From positions 1-49,020 of the forward strand of contig CAYONC010000012.1 of the NCBI GenBank assembly GCA_964405265.1: a stretch of 49,020 bases of DNA, written 5' to 3'. The notes under the pieces were generated by a model that saw only the letters and a list, made by a program, of their open reading frames with translations, had not been told where the DNA came from and made no database searches. Of the stretch, positions 43,246 through 49,020 are shown in pieces (positions within the stretch are counted from its first letter, which is position 1; each line of letters begins with the position of its first letter). A program made the position numbers and the translations under genes. Origin of the DNA: Eshraghiella sp964405265. Its GTDB lineage: Bacteria; Bacillota; Clostridia; Lachnospirales; Lachnospiraceae.

Positions 43246-45699
43246 ATGTTAAGAGAAGGAATGTTTATAGCAGACAGATATGAGATTCTTGAAAAAATAG
43301 GCTCAGGCGGTATGTCTGACGTATATAAGGCAAAATGTCACAAGTTAAACAGATATGTGGCAATAAAAGTGTTGAAGTCAGAATACAGTGAGGATAAGAC
43401 TTTTGTATCGAAATTCCGTGCTGAGGCACAGTCTGCGGCAGGACTTATGCACTCCAATATAGTGAATGTGTATGATGTCGGAGAGGAAAACGGCATATAT
43501 TATATCGTGATGGAGCTGGTTGAAGGAATTACCCTTAAAAAGTATATAGACAAGAAGGGCAGACTCGGCATACGTGAAGCCGTAAGCATTGCCATACAGG
43601 TGGCACAGGGAATAGAAGCTGCACATAAGCATAATATTGTACACCGTGACATCAAGCCACAGAATATTATAATATCAAAAGAAGGCAAGGTTAAGGTTAC
43701 GGATTTTGGAATTGCAAGAGCTGCATCCTCCAATACAATTAATTCCGTTGTGATGGGTTCCGTTCACTATATCTCGCCTGAGCAGGCAAGAGGCGGATAC
43801 AGTGATGAGAAGAGTGATGTATATTCTTTTGGTATAGTGCTTTTTGAAATGCTTACCGGAAGAGTACCTTTTGAAGGTGATACAACGGTTGCGGTGGCAC
43901 TTCAGCATATCCAGAATGATATGGTATCTCCTAAGACTTACCTTGAGGACATTCCGGTCAGTGTTGAAAAAATCGTCCTTAAATGCACACAGAAGAAAAC
44001 TGAACGCAGGTATCAGAATATGTCGGATCTTATTGCAGATCTGAAGCGTTCGCTTGTTACGCCGGATGAAGATTTTGTTGTAATCGGAGCGGTACTTAAT
44101 TCAGATGCACCTACTAAGATGATAGCACCTGAGGAAATGAATGAAATTACACAGAAGATGAGTGAAGCAAAGGCGCTTGATGTAATTAACCCTAATCAGA
44201 GCTTACAGGATGATAATGTACCGGAAGAATATGCGGATGATTCATATGATGAAGTAATAGAAGAAGATATACAGGAAATCGGAGAAGACGAAGAGGAGAG
44301 TGACGGAACAGCCAAAAAGCTTGATAAAATCATTACTATTTTGGGAATTGTCCTCGCTGCCGTAATAGTCATCATAACAATTGTTATTATATATAAAGTA
44401 TCAGGGATGCTTAAAAAATCCAATGAACCGGTAACAACTGCCCCGACTGAGTCGGAAGCAGATGATAAGATTATTGTTCCGTATGTGATCGGATATACAT
44501 ACGAAGAAGCCGAGAGGATGCTGAATGATGCAGGGCTTGGAATCAAAAAGGTTGAAGAATATTCAGACAAATATGATTCAGGCATCGTAACCGGACAGGA
44601 CATTCCGTCAGGCAACAGTGTACCGGAGCATCAGCAGATAATCGTAACCGTAAGCAAGGGTGTCAATATATTTAAGCTTGAAGAACTGTCAGGCAAAAAG
44701 CAGGAAGAAGCAATACAGGAACTCGGCAGTGCCGGATTGGAGTATAAGATTGAATATACGGAAACAGATGACGCTTCACTTGTTGGAACGGTAGCTTCTA
44801 CGAATCCTGCAGGCGGAACGGAAGTTAAGAGCGGCGACAGTATCGTTCTTACGATATATAACCTTAAAGGACAGCAGAATGAAACAGTACCGGATATTAC
44901 CGGATTAACGGAATCCGAAGCAAGAAGAAAGATTGAGACCCTCGGATTCAAAATCGGTAAGGTAACTAAAATATTCAGCGACGAAGTTGAAAAAGGCAGG
45001 GTTATATCACAAAGCGGACCTAAGGAGGGAGAAAAGGCTCCTCTTGACACGGAAATCAATTTTGTGGTAAGTGAAGGAGTTGAAAAAATAACCGTTCCGG
45101 ATATTGTCGGCAGAACCGAAGAAGAAGCCAAAGAACTTATAGAGAATGCAAATCTTACAACAGGTGATGTTGCCAGGGAATACAGTGACACCGTTGCATC
45201 AGGAACGGTAATATCCATTGATAATGTTAAAGCCGGAGACAGTGCAAAAGCCGGAGATAAGATTAACTACACGGTAAGCCTCGGACAGAAGCCGGAGACG
45301 GTTCCTGTTCTTGAAGACAGATTTACGGCATCAGAGGTCAGCCTCAGGCTTAAAGGTATAGACTATGCGTCGGATAAAGAGTTTAAATTTGTATATGTAC
45401 TGAATTATGAAGATGTTGACGGACGTCCGGCCTCACTTCAGGTATCAACGGCCACATACAGTAGTTATGCGGACATGATAGATAAGGCACCATATAACAT
45501 TAACGAAGAAATATCAACGGCTAAGAAGGGTTCTGCAACGCTTGTGCTTACAATAACCTATTATAACAATGTGCCGTCTGAGACTGCACCTGCAGAAACA
45601 TCATCTGCAGAGACCGGTGAAACAGACGTACAGGAACCGGTACAGGCATCAGATACAACGGGTACGATAAAGATTACCCACGATGTTGAAATTAAATAA
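43246..45699 (+). CDS. prkC: PASTA-domain Ser/Thr protein kinase
   Basis: PrkC senses wall fragments outside and phosphorylates proteins inside. The 817-residue protein has a kinase domain (about 10-270) with GSGGMSDVYKA, VAIKVLK, the catalytic HRDIKPQN and DFGIARA. An acidic juxtamembrane segment, one membrane helix (about 362-385) and four PASTA repeats follow (about 405-472, 477-541, 545-611 and 612-680). About 137 further residues include a beta-rich segment and a Thr/Glu-rich tail, which is longer than usual. Related kinases respond to meso-diaminopimelate muropeptides, in line with the MurE type seen here. Confidence 0.95.
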   Translation: MLREGMFIADRYEILEKIGSGGMSDVYKAKCHKLNRYVAIKVLKSEYSEDKTFVSKFRAEAQSAAGLMHSNIVNVYDVGEENGIYYIVMELVEGITLKKYIDKKGRLGIREAVSIAIQVAQGIEAAHKHNIVHRDIKPQNIIISKEGKVKVTDFGIARAASSNTINSVVMGSVHYISPEQARGGYSDEKSDVYSFGIVLFEMLTGRVPFEGDTTVAVALQHIQNDMVSPKTYLEDIPVSVEKIVLKCTQKKTERRYQNMSDLIADLKRSLVTPDEDFVVIGAVLNSDAPTKMIAPEEMNEITQKMSEAKALDVINPNQSLQDDNVPEEYADDSYDEVIEEDIQEIGEDEEESDGTAKKLDKIITILGIVLAAVIVIITIVIIYKVSGMLKKSNEPVTTAPTESEADDKIIVPYVIGYTYEEAERMLNDAGLGIKKVEEYSDKYDSGIVTGQDIPSGNSVPEHQQIIVTVSKGVNIFKLEELSGKKQEEAIQELGSAGLEYKIEYTETDDASLVGTVASTNPAGGTEVKSGDSIVLTIYNLKGQQNETVPDITGLTESEARRKIETLGFKIGKVTKIFSDEVEKGRVISQSGPKEGEKAPLDTEINFVVSEGVEKITVPDIVGRTEEEAKELIENANLTTGDVAREYSDTVASGTVISIDNVKAGDSAKAGDKINYTVSLGQKPETVPVLEDRFTASEVSLRLKGIDYASDKEFKFVYVLNYEDVDGRPASLQVSTATYSSYADMIDKAPYNINEEISTAKKGSATLVLTITYYNNVPSETAPAETSSAETGETDVQEPVQASDTTGTIKITHDVEIK

Positions 45700-45707
45700 G
45701 AGGAAAC

Positions 45708-46586
45708 ATGCAAGGTAAAATTATTAAAGGAATTGCCGGATTTTATTACGTGCACGCTGCAGGAAGCGGCGTGTACGAATGTAAGGCAAAGGGTATATTC
45801 AGAAACAGAAAAATAAAACCTCTTCCCGGAGACAATGTTATTATGGATAACATTGATGATGCAGGGAAGACAGGTAATATATCTGAGATTTTACCACGAA
45901 AGAATGAGATTATAAGACCAGCGGTTGCTAACATTGACCAGTCGCTGGTTGTTTTTGCGTCCATGTCACCGCCTCCCAATTTTAACCTGCTGTCAAGGTT
46001 TTTATGCATGATGGAATATAACGGAATACCGACCATAATCTGCTTTAATAAGTCGGACCAGGCGGATGAAGGGATTATCAGCAGAATGACTGATGATTTT
46101 AAAGGTGCAGGCTGTCGTATAATTGCAACAAGCACGATTACGGGACAGGGAATGCATGAACTTAAAGATGTGCTTAAAGGAAAAACCACGGCACTTGCAG
46201 GTCCTTCCGGTGTGGGGAAATCTTCAATTCTGAATTCGCTTTATCCTGAGGCAGCTTCGCCGACCGGTGAAATAAGTGAGAAAATAAACAGGGGAAAACA
46301 TACCACAAGACACACGGAAATTTACAATATTGAAGATGATACATACATAATGGATACTCCGGGATTTACGTCACTTGATTATCCGGTTATTGATGAAAAA
46401 GATTTACGGTTATATTTTAATGAGTTTTCGGAGTATGAAGGAAGATGCCGGTTTAACGGCTGCATACATGTCAATGAACCGGGATGCATAGTCAAAGAAG
46501 CAGTGTCAGAGGGAAAAATATCGGAACTCAGATACGGTATATATCTGGATATGTACAATGAATTAAAGAACAGGAGAAAATATTAA
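45708..46586 (+). CDS. rsgA: Ribosome small-subunit maturation GTPase RsgA
   Basis: RsgA is a circularly permuted GTPase that helps late assembly of the 30S subunit. The 292-residue protein has an OB domain, the G4 motif FNKSD (about 112) before the P-loop GPSGVGKSS (about 165-173), GKHTTRHTE and DTPGF, and a C-terminal zinc site with CRFNGCIHVNEPGC. Length is normal. GAGGAAAC is the ribosome site. It ends on the first base of the rpe start codon. Confidence 0.96.
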   Translation: MQGKIIKGIAGFYYVHAAGSGVYECKAKGIFRNRKIKPLPGDNVIMDNIDDAGKTGNISEILPRKNEIIRPAVANIDQSLVVFASMSPPPNFNLLSRFLCMMEYNGIPTIICFNKSDQADEGIISRMTDDFKGAGCRIIATSTITGQGMHELKDVLKGKTTALAGPSGVGKSSILNSLYPEAASPTGEISEKINRGKHTTRHTEIYNIEDDTYIMDTPGFTSLDYPVIDEKDLRLYFNEFSEYEGRCRFNGCIHVNEPGCIVKEAVSEGKISELRYGIYLDMYNELKNRRKY

Positions 46587-47251
46587 TGAAAAAATATCTT
46601 TCACCATCAATGCTGTCAGCTGATTTTGCCAAAACGGGTGAACAGCTTCAGGAAATAGAAAATGCAGGAAATAAAATGCTTCATGTGGATGTAATGGATG
46701 GGATGTTTGTACCCAGCATATCATTTGGCATGCCGGTAATAGAATCCGTAAGAAAAGCAACGAATATGATTTTTGACGTACATATGATGGTTATTGAACC
46801 TGAGAGATATGTGGAAGATATCAGAAAAGCCGGAGCCGACATAATATCATTTCATGTGGAAGCAGGAGGATGTATTATACAGACACTGCAGAAGATAAAA
46901 GAACTGGGAGCTGTCCCGGCACTTGCCATAAATCCGGAGACACCAATGAAGGTGCTGGAACCGTATCTGAAATATTGCGGTGAAGTAGTTGTAATGAGTG
47001 TACATCCCGGATTCGGAGGACAGTCCTTTATTGAAGAGTCATATGACAGAATATGTGAATTGAAAAAAATGAGGGAAGACGGCGGATACGACTTTGCAAT
47101 AGAAGTTGACGGCGGAATCAAGCTGTCTAATGTTGAGAGCGTTCTTGAATGCGGAGCTGATATAATAGTTGCGGGGTCAGCCGTATTTAAAGATGATATA
47201 GCAGAAAACGTAAGAAGCTTTAATAAAATTATTTCAAAATATGAGGATTAA
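46586..47251 (+). CDS. rpe: Ribulose-phosphate 3-epimerase
   Basis: Rpe interconverts ribulose-5-phosphate and xylulose-5-phosphate in the pentose phosphate pathway. The 221-residue TIM-barrel protein has SPSMLSADFA, HVDVMDGMFVPSISFG (metal His and catalytic Asp), DVHMMV, VMSVHPGFGGQSF and EVDGGI. Length is normal. It starts on the last base of the rsgA stop codon (TAATG) and ends 7 bases before the thiN start. Confidence 0.97.
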   Translation: MKKYLSPSMLSADFAKTGEQLQEIENAGNKMLHVDVMDGMFVPSISFGMPVIESVRKATNMIFDVHMMVIEPERYVEDIRKAGADIISFHVEAGGCIIQTLQKIKELGAVPALAINPETPMKVLEPYLKYCGEVVVMSVHPGFGGQSFIEESYDRICELKKMREDGGYDFAIEVDGGIKLSNVESVLECGADIIVAGSAVFKDDIAENVRSFNKIISKYED

Positions 47252-47258
47252 AAACCAT

Positions 47259-47906
47259 ATGAGAACACTGATTATTTCGGGCGGCAGATTTAAGGAAAAT
47301 TTTGCCGCTTCATTTTTAAAAAAAAGACGTTACGATTATGTAATTGCCGTTGACAGAGGGGCAGAATATGCAGAAAAACTGAACATCATGCCGGATGTAA
47401 TAGTCGGAGATTTCGATTCTTACCATGGCAGACGCGGCAGTATGTTTGAAAATGCAAAAATAGAAACCTATAATCCCGAAAAAGACAACACGGATACAGA
47501 AATAGCCATGAGAATTGCCGTTAAAAGAAAAAATCCGATAGACATAATATGTGCAACCGGAGGACGCATTGACCATTTTCTCGGCAACATACATATACTG
47601 AAAATTGCCGATGATAACGGAATAGAGGCATTTATGGAGGATGAAGGAAATAAGGTATTTCTTGAATCACATTCTTTTACCATGAAAAAGAGTGAATATG
47701 AAGGAAAATATGTATCATTTATGCCATTTTGCGGTACCGTTACAGGCATAAAATTAAAGGGCTTTAAGTATACCCTTGACGGATATGACCTAAAGCCCGG
47801 ACTAACAAGATGCATAAGTAATGAAATTGTTGATGAAGAAGCCTGTATTGAATTTAAAGACGGTTGTCTCATTGTAATAAATTCATCAGACGTTGAAACG
47901 GAATAA
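47259..47906 (+). CDS. thiN: Thiamine pyrophosphokinase
   Basis: ThiN converts thiamine to thiamine diphosphate. The 215-residue protein has IISGGRFK, AVDRGAEYA, PDVIVGDFDSY (metal Asp), PEKDNTDTEIA and ATGGRIDHFLGN, all typical. An in-frame ATG at 47241 would add six residues, but it lies inside the end of rpe; ATG at 47259 has GAGGA 11 bases before it and gives the normal N-terminus. It is the last gene of the operon and its final 21 bases overlap the opposing ychF gene. Confidence 0.93.
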   Translation: MRTLIISGGRFKENFAASFLKKRRYDYVIAVDRGAEYAEKLNIMPDVIVGDFDSYHGRRGSMFENAKIETYNPEKDNTDTEIAMRIAVKRKNPIDIICATGGRIDHFLGNIHILKIADDNGIEAFMEDEGNKVFLESHSFTMKKSEYEGKYVSFMPFCGTVTGIKLKGFKYTLDGYDLKPGLTRCISNEIVDEEACIEFKDGCLIVINSSDVETE

Positions 47907-48983
47907 GATTACATCACCGTCTTTTACGACATATTCCTTACCCTCTATTCCGACGAGACCCTTTTCCTTAGCGGCGGCATATGTTCCGCAGTCCAGAAGA
48001 TCCTTATAATATACAACCTCAGCCTTAATGAAACCGCGTTCAAAATCACTGTGGATTTTGCCTGCCGCACCGGGAGCCTTGGTACCCTCCCTTATAGTCC
48101 ATGCTCTTGTCTCTGTCGGGCCGGCTGTAAGAAAGCTGATAAGACCAAGCAGCTTATAGCTTGCTTTTATGAGCTTGTCAAGACCGGATTCCGCAAGACC
48201 AAGCTCTTCAAGAAACATTTTTTTCTCATCATCCTCAAGCTCTGATATTTCTTCTTCAATCTGTGCACATACGACAAATACCTCACTGCCTTCCGATGAA
48301 GCATATTCCCTTACTTTTTTAACAAATCCGTTAGAAATGCCGTCATCTGCAAGATCATCTTCAGAAACATTGGCTGCGTAGATGACAGGCTTGAGTGTAA
48401 GAAGATCATATGTCTTAAGAAGAGCCATCATGTCATCATCATCCGTAGAGAAGCTTCTCGCAGGATTGCCGTTTTCAAGATGAGACCTGACGGCTTCAAG
48501 CAGTTCAAGTTCCCTGGCAAGTGCCTTATCGTTGCGTGCACCTCTTGAAACCTTGGAAATACGTCTTTCAATTATATCCATATCGGAGAAAATAAGTTCA
48601 AAATTTATTGTTTCTATATCCCTTAAAGGGTCGATGGAACCATCTACATGGACTATGTTGGAATTTTCAAAGCATCTTACGACATGTACAATGGCATCTG
48701 TCTCCCTTATATGTGAGAGAAACTGATTACCAAGACCTTCTCCCTTGGAAGCACCCTTTACAAGACCGGCAATGTCAACGAATTCAATGACTGCCGGTAC
48801 TATTTTGGCAGAATCATACAGGCGTGCAAGCTTGTCAAGTCTGTCATCCGGAACCGTAACCACACCGACATTCGGATCAATTGTACAGAACGGATAATTG
48901 GCTGATTCCGCACCTGCTTTAGTAAGGGAGTTAAAAAGTGTACTTTTACCAACATTTGGTAATCCTACGATACCTAATTTCAT
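47886..48983 (-). CDS. ychF: Redox-regulated ATPase/GTPase YchF (Obg family)
   Basis: YchF is an Obg-family nucleotidase that prefers ATP and binds ribosomes. The 365-residue protein has G1 GLPNVGKST (6-14), NYPFCTIDPNVGVV, the G3 region DIAGLVKGASKGEGLGN, the degenerate G4 YAANVSEDD that explains ATP preference, and a C-terminal TGS domain with AWTIREGTKAPGAAGKIH. Length is normal. AAAGGAGA is the ribosome site; the promoter probably lies beyond the window edge. It converges on thiN with no terminator between. Confidence 0.96.
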   Translation of the reverse strand: MKLGIVGLPNVGKSTLFNSLTKAGAESANYPFCTIDPNVGVVTVPDDRLDKLARLYDSAKIVPAVIEFVDIAGLVKGASKGEGLGNQFLSHIRETDAIVHVVRCFENSNIVHVDGSIDPLRDIETINFELIFSDMDIIERRISKVSRGARNDKALARELELLEAVRSHLENGNPARSFSTDDDDMMALLKTYDLLTLKPVIYAANVSEDDLADDGISNGFVKKVREYASSEGSEVFVVCAQIEEEISELEDDEKKMFLEELGLAESGLDKLIKASYKLLGLISFLTAGPTETRAWTIREGTKAPGAAGKIHSDFERGFIKAEVVYYKDLLDCGTYAAAKEKGLVGIEGKEYVVKDGDVILFRFNV

Positions 48984-49020
48984 TTTCTCTTATTCTCCTT
49001 TGATTTTTCCTTTATTTGCA

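Noticed and set aside
1..49020. CRISPR array, insertion sequence, prophage or defence island
   Set aside because: No spaced direct repeats, transposase with terminal repeats, integrase or phage genes were seen; gene content is core and tightly packed.
1..49020. tRNA, rRNA or other structured RNA genes
   Set aside because: Nearly all sequence is protein coding and the few gaps are explained by promoters, operators and terminators.

Overview
The window is a typical stretch of a low-to-mid GC Firmicutes chromosome, most likely a Lachnospiraceae-type anaerobic Clostridium relative. Pointers are the anaerobic class III ribonucleotide reductase, Rex, formate-tetrahydrofolate ligase, a meso-diaminopimelate-type MurE, purine-rich Shine-Dalgarno sites, TTGACA/TATAAT-type promoters and the classic Firmicutes block priA-def-fmt-rsmB-rlmN-prpC-prkC-rsgA-rpe-thiN. 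The genus cannot be fixed from the sequence alone. I call 42 protein genes (one partial). I see no rRNA, tRNA, CRISPR array, insertion sequence or prophage. No gene-free gap exceeds 300 bases; the longest, 13401-13635, carries two divergent promoters and two NrdR-type boxes.

Layout. 1-300: tail of an Rpn/transposase-like nuclease and its terminator. 388-7835: a type IIA topoisomerase pair (ParE/ParC-like), then MoxR ATPase, a DUF58 protein and a membrane protein. 7853-10188: BioY and a surface-anchored AmyE-like alpha-amylase, closed by a palindromic terminator. 10240-13400 (minus): dut, nrdG and nrdD, read from a promoter overlapped by an NrdR-type box. 13636-15633: a zinc-ribbon membrane protein, a GNAT acetyltransferase and AroB. 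15680-18392 (minus): an ABC-F ATPase and purine nucleoside phosphorylase. 18512-19967: a two-gene ABC-2 exporter. 20028-26969: Rex, an unknown coiled-coil protein, NAD(P)HX repair enzyme, alanine racemase, MazF without an antitoxin, a CNNM/CorC-type protein and O-acetylhomoserine sulfhydrylase. 27019-28525: TepA-like protease and an atypical UppP. 28541-38688: FtsK/SpoIIIE, Fhs, MurF, FolD, MurE and PriA. 38700-47906: the translation, phosphosignalling and housekeeping operon. 47886-48983 (minus): YchF, converging on thiN.

How the genes fit together. Most plus-strand genes touch or overlap by 1-20 bases, so they form long operons with translational coupling. From 27650 to 47906 there is no obvious terminator, and wall synthesis (murF, murE, uppP-like), C1 metabolism (fhs, folD, fmt), chromosome handling (ftsK, priA), translation (def, fmt, rsmB, rlmN, rsgA) and PASTA-kinase signalling may be partly co-expressed. 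On the minus strand the deoxynucleotide genes form one unit that looks controlled by NrdR.

No wholly new multigene system is evident; this is mostly core genome. The points most worth a second look are the hairpin that buries the tepA ribosome binding site, a UppP homologue lacking the catalytic Arg of its family, MazF with intact active-site residues but no antitoxin gene, paired NrdR boxes four helical turns apart, a MoxR-DUF58 unit whose membrane partner has no transglutaminase domain, and two small uncharacterised proteins (13636-14088 and 20661-21272).
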